Notes under the pieces: generated by a model
What the model was told of the DNA's origin: nothing
Databases searched by the model: none
What the model saw: the letters and a program-made list of their open reading frames with translations, nothing else
Shown here: positions 16,176 through 26,101 of the stretch, piece after piece
How the letters are laid out: the number at the start of each line of letters is the position of its first letter
How positions within the stretch are numbered: position 1 is the stretch's first letter
Source of the DNA: a virus
Reading direction: 5' to 3' (one strand)
DNA: 40,023 nt
IMG/VR virus record: IMGVR_UViG_3300049855_000070
Coordinates: 1 to 40,023 of that record
Program-made: the position numbers and the translations under genes

Positions 16176-19100
16176 CTAAGATGTAACACCTTTAACTACT
16201 TGAAATCCGATTGTTATAGCTTCGGAAAGTCCACCAGCAGTTAGATTACGTATTGTGATTACAGCAGAGCCTGCTGCGCACTGGTAATCGAAATGATAGG
16301 CCCCTGCAGTTCCTCCAGCCTTATTAGCTAGAACTAGACCGTCTGCTGCTGCAATCGTGGTATTCGTCCACGTGAAGGACACTACTGCTCCAGCAGCTAG
16401 AAGTGCATTATGTGTAACTATCTCACCAGAGACCTTAGACAACGTAACTGCTGTAGCTTTACTAGTGGCTTGAGTAACCGTTCCCCCTGCTCCAGTAGCA
16501 TACCCTACCCCTTTATCAGGTGCAGTTGATTGAATTTTTCCGTTTCCAATTACATCCTTAGTCCCAGTAGGGACTTTAAATACGGTTCCACCTGCAGGGT
16601 CGTCTACTGTGATGTCGTTCGTTGAACCAGTTACACCAGCTATTAGCAGACCCGCAGTAGCACTTTTGTTAATCCCTCCAACAAGCTCATTGCCTCCTGT
16701 TATTTGTATCCCACCAATTGCAGTCAGCAGACCAGTAACTCCTAGAGTTAGCGGCATTGTTACGGCACTTTGGAAATCTACAAGCAACACAGCAGAAGCT
16801 GTTACACCAACTAAGACTCCACCAGCTCCATTATTTACTATGGCATTTTCAAAAGCTTGTATAAGTCCTTGAACAGTTTGTCTAATTAAGACTCCAGAGG
16901 AGTTACCTTCTACGAAGTTGCAGAACACTTTAGACTTAGTATTATTGGTGCCATCATTATTGGAGATAATCTCAATGCAGGGGACATTCAGGGCTGCTGG
17001 CATCAACACTCTATTATTATGGCACTGAACGTAGGCTTTTGCAGCATATCCAGAGTTGTCACAAGTTATGCCACTAGCAGTATTACTACTAGGTAGGATT
17101 AAGATATTATCTTTAACGATAATTGTATCGGTATCCTCCAGTACCAATGCTCCACAGATATTTCCTACAGCAATAATACTTAAGAAAGTTGCAACACTGC
17201 AGAACCTTAGAGAAGCCGCTCCAGCTCCAGCAGAGGAAATCAAGATGTTATCTGCCAGAGTCATTCTCCCTAAGTTAGTATTTCCATCTAGGACGAATAA
17301 AGACACTCCAGTAACAGAAGAATTGAAATAGACTCGATTCCCCTTTATTCTTGAGTCCCCACCTAGTTTTAGGATAACCATTCGACAAGAAGCTACTGTA
17401 GAATTGAACTCAAATACGTTATCTTCCATTACTAACCCAATAAGGTTTGCGGAAGCATTTATAGCATATTGGTCCCCAGTTGGAGTTATAACTCTATTCC
17501 TAGAGAATACCCAATCTGTTGCACCAGCAGACCATAGACTGTATATTGTCTGTTGATTAGTCCCAGCAGAAGTAGTTTCAAAAGTATTTCCTTCCACTCG
17601 AACATCGTCCATAAAGGAAGAAAGGTACAGGGCCGAACCAGTAACTGTGACATAGTTATCCTGTACAATTGTTCCACGTACTCTGTCTAACTTGATACCT
17701 ATGCCTGTGCCTCGAACAACATTATCGTGGACAGCGATTCTCATTCTATAACTATTATCCCAGGTGGCCACAGAAGCTACAGAGTGCCCGTTTATCTCTA
17801 GTCCAGCAAGAAAAGTACCTGAGATTTGGTTACCGGAGACTTCCCCTTCAATATAAGATAACGCAGCTCCGGTAGAATCAAATGGTCCATAGTCATTGGA
17901 GTAGATTATTAAAGGGCGAAGAGCAGTAGCTTCGTTCATATTGTAAAGTTTATTGTCCTTTACAGTTATACGAATAGCTCCAGTTAAAAATAGACAAGTA
18001 GTAAGGTACAAAGTTGAGTAGCCATTAAAAGTATTTCTAGATACAGAAACATTTTCAGGGGAATATTTAATAGAGATGTCTGTAGAGCTGTCATAGAGCA
18101 AAGAGTTGAGAAGATAGCCGATATGTATTGTCAGCCCACAATTCTCTACATAATTATCTTCAAGTCTTATGTTTTTTCCTGCTTGAGTAAACAACGCCCT
18201 AAAATTAGCTCCTAAGAACTTATTATTGTGGATGTATAGTCTATCGAAATGCTGTCCAGCTATACTTGCAAAGTAAGAACCATACCCAGCAGTAAAGGCA
18301 GAGGCTGGGAAAGCTGCTCCAGTAGTAAAAATAAACTGGGTTATCTCTACATCCACAGCTCCTCTCTTTATGAAGAAAGCATTTGAACATTTGTAGTAGC
18401 CTAGTCCACTTCCACTGGTATCAATAGAGTTTACGGGGTCATGGTTCTGTATTAAGGTACAGCCATTACCTTGCAGTTTGAGCTTTCCTATTGTAATGAA
18501 TACCATCTTAAGGACGTATATCCCATGTCCATCAAAAGAAATCTCCCCACCGAGAACTTCTGTAGAAGCTACGCAAGCTTGTATCGCTGCAGTATCATCA
18601 GTGGTCCCATCTCCAGTAGCTCCCCACCATTCAGGTAGAATTGGGCCAGCCCCTTTAAACGTTATGAGACCAACAGTGCTTGAAAAGAATTGAGTATTCC
18701 CAAGTTCAATTTTTGTTGAGAAGGTTATAAGTAAGCCTGCACTAGTTAGCATAGCTCCTTTTTCTCTAGTTACTACAACCTTTGTCCCAAAGACTAGGTT
18801 AGTTTGAAATAAGTAAGCTCCAGAAGAAGCGGGGAAGAATAGGTTTCCTCCTAGGGCTAGTGTCTGAACGTAGGCATTTGCTTTAAAAATCGCCGTATAG
18901 TCATCTGTTACAGCATCTCCAACAGCCCCAAACCAACGTATGTTTACTGCTCCCGAATAAAGCCTTACCCAACGACCAGTTGCTGGAGTACTATTTGGTA
19001 AAAATATAGTTCCAGCGTTGTCAGCAGATGTATTAACACTATCCCAATAAAATAACCCACCTCCGCCATCTCCATTAGCATAGTACCCGCCAACGAGAAC

Positions 19101-19451
19101 ATAGCTAGAACTTCCAGAAGCAAGAGCCTTTAAGTCTGCGATAGATTCAACTGTTTGATATGAAGCTACACCGCTACCAGTAGACCCTGGAACGTTGTCT
19201 TCAGACCAAATAGTATTGCCTAAAGAATCTTTTAGTACTATATAGTAAGAACCTTCTTCAAGGTAGATTCTCTTGCGGCCAGTAGAATCAAGAACTACTG
19301 GGTTAGCATTAGGAGTAGTTAAAGCAATATCTGAGTAGGTATTCTTTCTAACTACTGTTCCAGCTGCGTAGAAATCAAGGGTTCCAGCTGATAGAAAAGC
19401 TGCTGTATTTCCGAAATACTGTGGAAGAACAAAAGGGACTGGAGAACCCAT
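16176..19451 (-). CDS. Tailspike with P22-like head-binding domain and beta-helix
   Basis: This 1091-residue protein begins with a P22 tailspike-type particle-binding domain (about 1-100; QYFGNTAAF, GTLDFYAAGT, RIYLEEGSYYIVLKDSLG). It then shows two pectate-lyase/beta-helix entry motifs, GAVGDAVTDD (175-184) and GATGDGTTDD (277-286). A long right-handed beta-helix follows, with many repeated (L/V)xDNxx turns through residue ~850. The C-terminal ~130 residues form a separate Ala/Gly/Thr-rich domain, probably for trimerisation. It would bind and probably degrade a host surface polysaccharide. The start overlaps the ejection-protein stop as TAATG. Confidence 0.88.
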   Translation of the reverse strand: MGSPVPFVLPQYFGNTAAFLSAGTLDFYAAGTVVRKNTYSDIALTTPNANPVVLDSTGRKRIYLEEGSYYIVLKDSLGNTIWSEDNVPGSTGSGVASYQTVESIADLKALASGSSSYVLVGGYYANGDGGGGLFYWDSVNTSADNAGTIFLPNSTPATGRWVRLYSGAVNIRWFGAVGDAVTDDYTAIFKANAYVQTLALGGNLFFPASSGAYLFQTNLVFGTKVVVTREKGAMLTSAGLLITFSTKIELGNTQFFSSTVGLITFKGAGPILPEWWGATGDGTTDDTAAIQACVASTEVLGGEISFDGHGIYVLKMVFITIGKLKLQGNGCTLIQNHDPVNSIDTSGSGLGYYKCSNAFFIKRGAVDVEITQFIFTTGAAFPASAFTAGYGSYFASIAGQHFDRLYIHNNKFLGANFRALFTQAGKNIRLEDNYVENCGLTIHIGYLLNSLLYDSSTDISIKYSPENVSVSRNTFNGYSTLYLTTCLFLTGAIRITVKDNKLYNMNEATALRPLIIYSNDYGPFDSTGAALSYIEGEVSGNQISGTFLAGLEINGHSVASVATWDNSYRMRIAVHDNVVRGTGIGIKLDRVRGTIVQDNYVTVTGSALYLSSFMDDVRVEGNTFETTSAGTNQQTIYSLWSAGATDWVFSRNRVITPTGDQYAINASANLIGLVMEDNVFEFNSTVASCRMVILKLGGDSRIKGNRVYFNSSVTGVSLFVLDGNTNLGRMTLADNILISSAGAGAASLRFCSVATFLSIIAVGNICGALVLEDTDTIIVKDNILILPSSNTASGITCDNSGYAAKAYVQCHNNRVLMPAALNVPCIEIISNNDGTNNTKSKVFCNFVEGNSSGVLIRQTVQGLIQAFENAIVNNGAGGVLVGVTASAVLLVDFQSAVTMPLTLGVTGLLTAIGGIQITGGNELVGGINKSATAGLLIAGVTGSTNDITVDDPAGGTVFKVPTGTKDVIGNGKIQSTAPDKGVGYATGAGGTVTQATSKATAVTLSKVSGEIVTHNALLAAGAVVSFTWTNTTIAAADGLVLANKAGGTAGAYHFDYQCAAGSAVITIRNLTAGGLSEAITIGFQVVKGVTS

Positions 19452-21472
19452 TACTTACTCCTATCTTGTAAATTGGTAGCTTCTACAGCTGCCAATTTTG
19501 GTAATTGACCTTGCATCTCATCTATTAATCTTTGCCAACCTGGAGAACCTACTTTTAAGTCACTTGCAGCTAGTAACCAGTTGCGCCCAGGTTTTGTTGT
19601 GAATAGAACTCTAGCCGCGGCTGCGACTAGTGGTTTAGTGCCAACTGTTCCCACTGTCATCATTAAGAAAGGTAAGATTTGAGAACCCGAAGCTTGACTC
19701 CCTATCTTTCCATATCTTGGGGTGTGGCGAAGGAGCTTTTCAAACCCCGTCAATTCCCACTTATCTGGCCCACTAAAGAAGACACCCTTAGCTTCCTTAA
19801 TCTTATCCAAACTCTTAACATATTTGACTGGGTCAATGGTTCCGGTAGTTGCATTCATTGACTCATCTAGAGCTTTAGTAGCTACTCCGTACCTTACGGC
19901 TGCTTGACCTTTTTTGTCTAATGAACCATAAAACGTTTCAGCAAGGTCCTCTTTGCCTAGACTCATAAATTTACCAGCAATCTCATCTGCATTTTTTGTA
20001 GTATAGGCTTCAGCTAGTGCTTTTGACTTATATGGAGCAACCTGGGTTGCATAGAACTTATTAGCCCTGTCATAAGCTTTTTTAAGTGCTGGGCGAGTTG
20101 CAACCAGAGATTCTATGTCAGATTCGATTCCTTCTTTAACTTGAGAAAGTGCTTTTATTCCGGGTTTACCTACAAGAGCGTTTTCTCCAGAACTAGCATC
20201 TTCAATCATTGAACCTAGCTTAGAACGTAGTTCACGGAGTTGAGAAAAACGAGGAGCCTTGCTTGTAGTCTCTTGAAGCTTTGTAAGAAAGTTAACTGTT
20301 TTAATATCTGGAGAGAGAGAACCGCTTTCTTGTTTGATAGCATCTGCAATAGCTGTGCGAGTATTAGCTATTTTAATAAACCCAGTTCCCGACTTTGCTC
20401 CAACATCGTCATAGAGTTTATCAGCAATAAGTTTAGCTCTGAAGGCCTTAACTCCACCTGAAGTCTTAACGACCTGAGTCCAATCAGTTCCAGCATCTAC
20501 AGTTGCTTGCAGTAGGTTCTTAGCCACAGCAGCTCTTTTCCCTGTCCCAGCGGCGGCGGTTTGAAGGTCTTGGAGTCCTTTAAACTTTGTATTAATCATC
20601 TCTTCACGGAGATTATTTGAAACGTTTTCTGCTGCATCTGTGAGCTGTTCAGCTCCTTTACGACGCATTCCCTCTGTTCCTAAAACCGGCACATTTTCAA
20701 GCATGTTCTCAGCTTTTTGAGGAATTGTTTTACTAGTAGCTTCGCCGAATGTCAGGGTGGATAGGCCGTGCTTATCTGCAAGATCTACTACTTCTTTAGC
20801 TGCAGGAGAGGCTATCTTACCATTGACTGAGTTGATAGTCTTGTTGAGCCCTCTGGCAGCAAGAGCAAAAGCACCGCCACCAGCACCACCAGTTAAAGCA
20901 TTCATTGCTCTAGATTTACCTGTAGGGTCATATTGCGTTGCGCCAGCTGCGACTCCTGAAGCAACGGCTCCAGGAATAGTTTTTGCTATAGGCATTGCTA
21001 GGGTTGGCAATACTTGTCCAACAAATTCACCGGTGCTTGCTAATCCACTATTCTGAGCTGCATCGTGGTATGGTCCTAATACATCTTCAACTTGTTGGTT
21101 AACTTCCTCGGTTCTGGACTTAGGTATAACGCCTAGAACATTGCCTGTTTGATCAGCTAGTTGCTGAATTCCTTTATATGATTGATACAACCCAGAACCT
21201 AACCCAGCAAGTAATTTACCACCTGGAGACTCTTTATCAAACATCCTTTGACGTTCTGCGGAAATGTAGTCTTCAGTAGTTGCATCTGGCTGCATTTGCT
21301 GGGGTTTATTTTTCTCAGTGTATGATATCACCGAGTCCAGATGATCTTTTATTTTTTCACGCGACCAAGACCTCGGTAAATAAAAGTCCTTACCTAGTCT
21401 TTTAACAAAGATTCGAACGCTATCTTTTGGGACGCGTCCTTCTGTTGATGTAACGTCTGTTGCATCAGCCAT
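19451..21472 (-). CDS. Large internal virion / DNA ejection protein (673 aa)
   Basis: This 673-residue protein occupies the position of the large P22-type ejection protein (gp16/gp20-like). The N-terminal third carries a SPGGKLLAGLGSGLYQSYKG segment and a glycine/alanine-rich apolar stretch (about residues 150-210) that could insert in a membrane. The middle is long alpha-helical with Lys/Asp/Glu. Another apolar stretch near residues 600-630 (ILPFLMMTVGTVGTKPLVAAAARVL, here split: ILPFLMMTVGTV then VAAAARVL) could also reach a membrane. Such proteins travel inside the head and form a conduit for DNA into the cell. Its ends abut neighbouring genes exactly. Confidence 0.75.
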   Translation of the reverse strand: MADATDVTSTEGRVPKDSVRIFVKRLGKDFYLPRSWSREKIKDHLDSVISYTEKNKPQQMQPDATTEDYISAERQRMFDKESPGGKLLAGLGSGLYQSYKGIQQLADQTGNVLGVIPKSRTEEVNQQVEDVLGPYHDAAQNSGLASTGEFVGQVLPTLAMPIAKTIPGAVASGVAAGATQYDPTGKSRAMNALTGGAGGGAFALAARGLNKTINSVNGKIASPAAKEVVDLADKHGLSTLTFGEATSKTIPQKAENMLENVPVLGTEGMRRKGAEQLTDAAENVSNNLREEMINTKFKGLQDLQTAAAGTGKRAAVAKNLLQATVDAGTDWTQVVKTSGGVKAFRAKLIADKLYDDVGAKSGTGFIKIANTRTAIADAIKQESGSLSPDIKTVNFLTKLQETTSKAPRFSQLRELRSKLGSMIEDASSGENALVGKPGIKALSQVKEGIESDIESLVATRPALKKAYDRANKFYATQVAPYKSKALAEAYTTKNADEIAGKFMSLGKEDLAETFYGSLDKKGQAAVRYGVATKALDESMNATTGTIDPVKYVKSLDKIKEAKGVFFSGPDKWELTGFEKLLRHTPRYGKIGSQASGSQILPFLMMTVGTVGTKPLVAAAARVLFTTKPGRNWLLAASDLKVGSPGWQRLIDEMQGQLPKLAAVEATNLQDRSK

Positions 21473-22803
21473 TATTGTTCTCCATCGTCGTATATAAATC
21501 CACCTTTTCCATCATCAGTTAAATCCATTTTACCAGGTGAATATGGCATAGGAGTTGGAGGTCTAGGTGGAGGAAGTCCAGGTCTTGCTTTACCTCCAGG
21601 ACCTGCTGGATTGGAGTTATATGTATTTGGATTAGTTGGGTCTACTCCTGGATCTGGATCATAGGAGTTCCATTCTTTATCTAAGAGACCTTTACTCTTC
21701 CAATATTGAACATTTTGGTCAACGGTCTTTTTGGTCTCAAGATACGAACTTCTTGAACCTTCATATAGTCTCTGAGCTCTATTAAATATCTGGTCTCTAA
21801 CTGATTCCGTAAGTCTCTCACCACTCTGGATTCGTTTGATAATAGCTCCAGCATTATCAAATATGTTACCCATACCGGCAATAGTGGCATAATCCATATC
21901 GCGAACAGCACCGACATTATCAAGCATCTTTGCGTAGTTATAAATAAGAGCTTGGTCACCAGCTGAGTCTGGATTCTTATATGAGTTGATAATACGCTTA
22001 TACGAGTCACGAGACTGGAGGTGAGTTTTAGACAACTGCTGAATATCATTATTTATCTTATCAGCTACAGTAAACGAGCGATACGTCTCAGCATTGGCTG
22101 TATTCCCACCTTGAATAGCTTCGCCTGCTTTATGGTGTCTTTCAAGTTCAGCTTGGTCAACTTCTTTATTCTTTTGGTCAAGTTGATCTTTAGCTGTCAA
22201 AGTTTGTTTTATGATTCCGTCAATAACTTTTGGGTCGTACTGCTTAGGCAAATGGTCTACGTTTAATCCAAGAGCTTTGCCGCGTAACAGGGCGGATTCA
22301 TATGAGGCTTGGTCATTTACTCCACCAGCTATTTTTCCAATAGCGTCGTTTTCAAACTTAGCTTTTTCTAGTAAAAGCTTCTTTGTATCTAAGTCAAGTT
22401 TGCTAAAGTCAAGTGCCGTCTTGGTTCCTTCAAGGTCTACCTTTTTTGCGTCGAGACCTAGTTGCTGAGTCTTTATCTTTTGCTCTTCTGAGTTGTTAGC
22501 AGACTTGCGCATCTGTTCTTCAATGACCATAGCTTTTTGTGGAGCTATCTTATAGATGTCTCCAAGAGCTCTAGTATAATCAACTCCAGTTGAACCATCT
22601 TCATTTTGCTTAACATTGCGTTTTAAGGCCTCGCCAATAGCTTGATTCTCAGCCTGGTCTTGTTTATATTGCTGCATCTCAGCTTGAGTTTGTTGATTAC
22701 GAGCCATAGCTGCCTGTAAAGACATCATTTGATTCACGGTTTCAAACGGATTTGTTTGCTGAACCTGAGGAGTTCTTAGAGCAATACTTGCATCAACGGC
22801 CAT
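21472..22803 (-). CDS. Internal virion / DNA ejection protein (443 aa)
   Basis: The 443-residue product is glutamine-rich and predicted helical in its first 160 residues, with repeated K/Q/E coiled-coil-like runs. It has a conserved-looking core (DQALIYNYAKMLDNVGAVRD, residues about 285-304) that is familiar from phage internal virion proteins. The C-terminus is proline/glycine-rich (PGLPPPRPPTPMPYSPG). Its place between the small and large ejection proteins fits the P22 gp7-gp20-gp16 order. The start overlaps the upstream stop by one base. Confidence 0.7.
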   Translation of the reverse strand: MAVDASIALRTPQVQQTNPFETVNQMMSLQAAMARNQQTQAEMQQYKQDQAENQAIGEALKRNVKQNEDGSTGVDYTRALGDIYKIAPQKAMVIEEQMRKSANNSEEQKIKTQQLGLDAKKVDLEGTKTALDFSKLDLDTKKLLLEKAKFENDAIGKIAGGVNDQASYESALLRGKALGLNVDHLPKQYDPKVIDGIIKQTLTAKDQLDQKNKEVDQAELERHHKAGEAIQGGNTANAETYRSFTVADKINNDIQQLSKTHLQSRDSYKRIINSYKNPDSAGDQALIYNYAKMLDNVGAVRDMDYATIAGMGNIFDNAGAIIKRIQSGERLTESVRDQIFNRAQRLYEGSRSSYLETKKTVDQNVQYWKSKGLLDKEWNSYDPDPGVDPTNPNTYNSNPAGPGGKARPGLPPPRPPTPMPYSPGKMDLTDDGKGGFIYDDGEQ

Positions 22804-23765
22804 TATTTAACCCCTCCTTTGCCCATCTGAGACAACAGGAACGCGTTAGTTACACCATTTATTCCTGAGTTAATTCCTCCGCTAATTGCGTTAGCTGAAC
22901 CAACAGCTCCTGCAGCCATGGCGTTACCGGCTCCAGTAATATTGTCACCAAGCTGTGCTCCAAGACTAGAACGAAGTTGACCTAGGTTTTGAGCAGTAGC
23001 TTGACCAACACCAGACATCGAAGCATAACGATTAAAGGCTTGGTTCTGATTTCCATAAAACAAGTTGCGGTCATTTAAGAAGCTGTTGTATCCGAAGTCA
23101 CGGTTGCCAACAAAGTTTCCATAGTTAAAGTTGCGATCATTGCTAAACTTATTATAACCAAATCCACGATTAGTGTTAAACTGGTTCTGGTCCCCTAAGA
23201 ATCTATTATAATCGAACTGTCTTTGATTACTATAGGCTCCATAGGCTCGATTGAAAGCGTTTCCATATTCTTCACTAGCCAAACCTTGCGAAAAACTTAA
23301 CACCGCTTTTTTCTGACCACCGCCAAGAACCCCACCTCTTGACGAAGCAGAGCGGTCTAGACCTTGTATGCCCTGATCCATCCTAAATTGAGAACCTTTA
23401 TCGAGTAGAATTGAGTTCGGGTCAAAAGCTCCTACCCCTTCATATGTTGGTTCTTTGTATTGACTTGCGTCAAAACTTCCTCCATCAAATGAACCAGGAT
23501 CAAATGAACCTCCATATTCCTTACTAAAGTCACCTCTAGCAAAAGCTTCGTTCATTTTACCTAAAGCATCTTTACCCGAATCAAGCCAAGGTTGATTATC
23601 AGCTCGAGTTTGCTCGAACATCCTTAATTGCGTATCAGAAGCTTTGTTTGCAGAATCTCTCTGCATTCTAGCTGCACGCATTGACCCCTTGTATCCGTAA
23701 TAAGCATTAACCCCACCACCAACAATGGCAGCGACTCCTATGGCTATTGGTACTGCGGCAGGCAT
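22803..23765 (-). CDS. DNA ejection protein with Asn/Phe-rich 11-residue repeats (320 aa)
   Basis: The N-terminus (PAAVPIAIGVAAIVGGGVNAYYGY) is a glycine-zipper-like apolar segment, as in P22 gp7-type ejection proteins; it is split here as VPIAIGVAAIVGGG plus VNAYYGY. After a D/N-QPWLDSGKDAL region comes an unusual tandem array at about residues 180-245. Units of about 11 residues have the form F-(G/D/N)-Y-(N/G)-x-F-x-(N/G)-(D/N)-(R/Q)-(N/D). The C-terminus is Gly/Ala/Asn-rich. I chose ATG 23765, with AGGAGAG about six bases upstream, over the TTG at 23771. It overlaps the GNAT gene by 22 bases. Confidence 0.7.
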   Translation of the reverse strand: MPAAVPIAIGVAAIVGGGVNAYYGYKGSMRAARMQRDSANKASDTQLRMFEQTRADNQPWLDSGKDALGKMNEAFARGDFSKEYGGSFDPGSFDGGSFDASQYKEPTYEGVGAFDPNSILLDKGSQFRMDQGIQGLDRSASSRGGVLGGGQKKAVLSFSQGLASEEYGNAFNRAYGAYSNQRQFDYNRFLGDQNQFNTNRGFGYNKFSNDRNFNYGNFVGNRDFGYNSFLNDRNLFYGNQNQAFNRYASMSGVGQATAQNLGQLRSSLGAQLGDNITGAGNAMAAGAVGSANAISGGINSGINGVTNAFLLSQMGKGGVK

Positions 23766-24235
23766 TTCCAACTCTCCTTTGTTATCCCGAATAAACTCTG
23801 GTCTAAGAGTTTTCCGTTTCTTCTTACACTTTTACCATTAACACCCTCAAGTCGAAGGCCAGCGTTGATTGAATACTTATAAGCGTAGTCGTTGTCTTCA
23901 GGAACCCATGAGATAAGTTTTTCACAAGGAGTGTTGTTAAACAACCAATCTAGGACTGCTTTTGCACACTCAAGTCCAATACTACCCCAGCCCCTAGGAA
24001 GTAGGCAGGTGTGTATTTCCCAACAGGTAGCTGAGTAAGGAAACAACATATAGAGACCAAGACACTCTTCACCGTCGTCAAGTAATAAGTACGTGATGAC
24101 AGGGTTTGCGGAAGGTGTAAAGCTCTCGACACTTGGCGAGTGGTCATCAGAAATCCAAGGCCACACCTTGGGGTGGGCCATAATTGCTCTAACCATGTCC
24201 ATATCTTCAGGTGTTGCAACTGTTGTATTAATCAT
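23744..24235 (-). CDS. GNAT-like N-acetyltransferase (163 aa)
   Basis: This 163-residue protein resembles GNAT-fold proteins commonly embedded in P22-like structural cassettes. It has an N-terminal DMDMVRAIMAHPKVWPW helix, a central beta strand pair (ECLGLYMLFPY, CWEIHTCLLP), a RGWGSIGLECAKAVLDWLF acetyl-CoA-loop/helix region in the place of the R/QxxGxG/A motif, and ENDYAYKYSINAGLRLEG near the C-terminus. The acceptor substrate is unknown. It lies between a short tail-associated gene and the first ejection gene, overlapping both. Confidence 0.7.
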   Translation of the reverse strand: MINTTVATPEDMDMVRAIMAHPKVWPWISDDHSPSVESFTPSANPVITYLLLDDGEECLGLYMLFPYSATCWEIHTCLLPRGWGSIGLECAKAVLDWLFNNTPCEKLISWVPEDNDYAYKYSINAGLRLEGVNGKSVRRNGKLLDQSLFGITKESWKCLPQYQ

Positions 24236-24674
24236 CAGTTAACCCCGAACCTGAAATTAGAATATTGTCAGTAGTTGCTAACCACGCAGGGACATACACC
24301 CTATTGCCCTGAGCTAGACAGACACCAAGACTTGCCTTAGTTGTAAGATTAACTACTGTAAAAGTTGTTTCTTGTATTAGTGTAAATGGTAAAGTTAAAT
24401 AAGTAGTACCAAGAACGGAAGCGCTAGTACCTCCGCCGCTAGTAGCGATTTTAATAGAGGCTACTAGTATATTACCTATTCTACTATAGTGACCACTAAT
24501 TGTGACGCTACCAGCAGTTGTTAATCCAGATACAACTGGCATCCATGCTTGACCATGGTTATTTTTAAATCCAAGTGTGTTAACTATGCTTTGAAACCAA
24601 GTTGACCAAGGTTGTACAAGAGCATCATTTTCTAGTAAGGCATTTTTAACTGGGTAGTTATTAATTGGGTTCAT
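24228..24674 (-). CDS. Tail-associated knob/fibre-like protein (148 aa)
   Basis: The 148-residue protein begins with a helical WSTWFQSIVNTLGF segment, followed by a beta-rich domain (SVTISGHYSRIGNILVASIKI, split: SVTISGHYSR and IGNILVASIKI). This pattern is seen in C-terminal knobs of phage fibres and needles. In P22 the needle gene gp26 follows gp10, and this gene follows the gp10-like gene. It is too short to be a normal gp26, so a needle-tip or small fibre role is only suggested. The ATG overlaps the gp10 stop as ATGA. Confidence 0.6.
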   Translation of the reverse strand: MNPINNYPVKNALLENDALVQPWSTWFQSIVNTLGFKNNHGQAWMPVVSGLTTAGSVTISGHYSRIGNILVASIKIATSGGGTSASVLGTTYLTLPFTLIQETTFTVVNLTTKASLGVCLAQGNRVYVPAWLATTDNILISGSGLTDD

Positions 24675-26101
24675 GGTAGAACCTCGATTTCTGCATATGA
24701 ACCATTCATAACAAAGTCAACTGGGTCCGACACCCTGATTTCAAATACCCAGTCATAAGCCATACCAACTTGGCGAGCAACAACTTTTTTAGTATATTCT
24801 CCCATTTTACCAATCGATAGTTCACGATAACTTCCCCAAGTATTACCACCATCTCTTGAAGCTCTAAATTGCATTTTAGGATCACTACCCTGACCACTAA
24901 CTAGTCCAACGCCCACTTTCATATCAAACTCAACTTCAGAAACAATAATTCGACGCCTATCTTTATGAACGTGTGGTGTTCTACGCGTTATGACTATAGG
25001 GTCACCATCGTCTGAGTAAGACGCAGTAGTTAATTCAAATATACGCCCGTTTGAGATGTCTCCAACATAGTTTTTACCATTAAAAAAAGTATAGCTGATT
25101 GCTCGGCATCGTCCTTCAATACCAGATATTGGATCTCTATATGTCCACTCATGCCATAAAGCTGTAGTTAGGTCATATACCCAAGTACGGTCTCCTGACT
25201 GAAATGTAATAACATAGAAGTAATGCCCGCCTAGTTGGAAAGTAAATCCAATTGCATCGTCAAGGCTGGAATAAGAAAGAATGTCTTCTTCTATCGCGTG
25301 TGTACTTATGCGTTGAGGAAGATAACCATTGCTCTTATAGATAACTGCTTGACCTTCTTTACTTGAACCAAGCCAAAAAAGTGAGTTATTGATTTGAGCA
25401 AGACTATGCTTAGCTGCAATACCTACTTCATACGTCTGAATTGGTTGAAACGGAGTAAGTTGATTTCCGGTATTTCCTATAACTTCATATGTAGCAGCTC
25501 CAAATACCCAATGCTCATTTCCATTTTTACCGACACAAAGTACTTGGTCTGGACTTGATTCTGCTACTTCATAATCAAGTCCATCAAACGGTATAACTCC
25601 ATCCCAATAGATGGGTGAAAAATAGTAGTTTTGTGTTGCAGGCCAATCAAAGATAAAGTAGCCATCTTTAAATATAACTGAATTAGCACCGTGGAAATTT
25701 ACGTCTACTATTTGAGTAAGCGTGTTGCTAGTTAAATTAAAAACATAGCCATTTGGACCATCTACTAAAACTGCAATTACACCATTATCTGCAAACTTAA
25801 CAACACCAAAGGCAGATGAAAGGGTTCCTCTACTTGTTACAACACCAGTAGAGCTTATTTCAGATAATTCAGTCCCAACCACAGATAAAAAACGTCCGCT
25901 AGAAGTAGTGAACGTACCTCTAACCGCTCCAACCGCTGTAACAGTTGTAAATAAACTAAGACCTGGACGACGAAGTAACGACATCCTTGATTTACTATTA
26001 ACTAAGTTAACTTCTACAAAACAGTTTATTGACCGTTGAGTGTCTATAGACCCTTTACGAGTATAGGCTTCACCAACTATACCTATTGGAATCCTAGCCA
26101 C
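24671..26101 (-). CDS. P22 gp10-like tail accessory / DNA stabilization protein
   Basis: This 476-residue protein has the features of P22 gp10-type tail accessory proteins. The N-terminus (GEAYTRKG, DTQRSINCFVE, LLRRPGLSLF) fits, and the body has beta-propeller-like strands with many aromatic-aspartate turns. It is translated from a GTG at 26101, overlapping the gp4-like gene by eight bases. In P22 this protein sits under the gp4 ring and keeps packaged DNA in the head until the needle is added. The order gp4, gp10 matches P22. Confidence 0.82.
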   Translation of the reverse strand: MARIPIGIVGEAYTRKGSIDTQRSINCFVEVNLVNSKSRMSLLRRPGLSLFTTVTAVGAVRGTFTTSSGRFLSVVGTELSEISSTGVVTSRGTLSSAFGVVKFADNGVIAVLVDGPNGYVFNLTSNTLTQIVDVNFHGANSVIFKDGYFIFDWPATQNYYFSPIYWDGVIPFDGLDYEVAESSPDQVLCVGKNGNEHWVFGAATYEVIGNTGNQLTPFQPIQTYEVGIAAKHSLAQINNSLFWLGSSKEGQAVIYKSNGYLPQRISTHAIEEDILSYSSLDDAIGFTFQLGGHYFYVITFQSGDRTWVYDLTTALWHEWTYRDPISGIEGRCRAISYTFFNGKNYVGDISNGRIFELTTASYSDDGDPIVITRRTPHVHKDRRRIIVSEVEFDMKVGVGLVSGQGSDPKMQFRASRDGGNTWGSYRELSIGKMGEYTKKVVARQVGMAYDWVFEIRVSDPVDFVMNGSYAEIEVLP

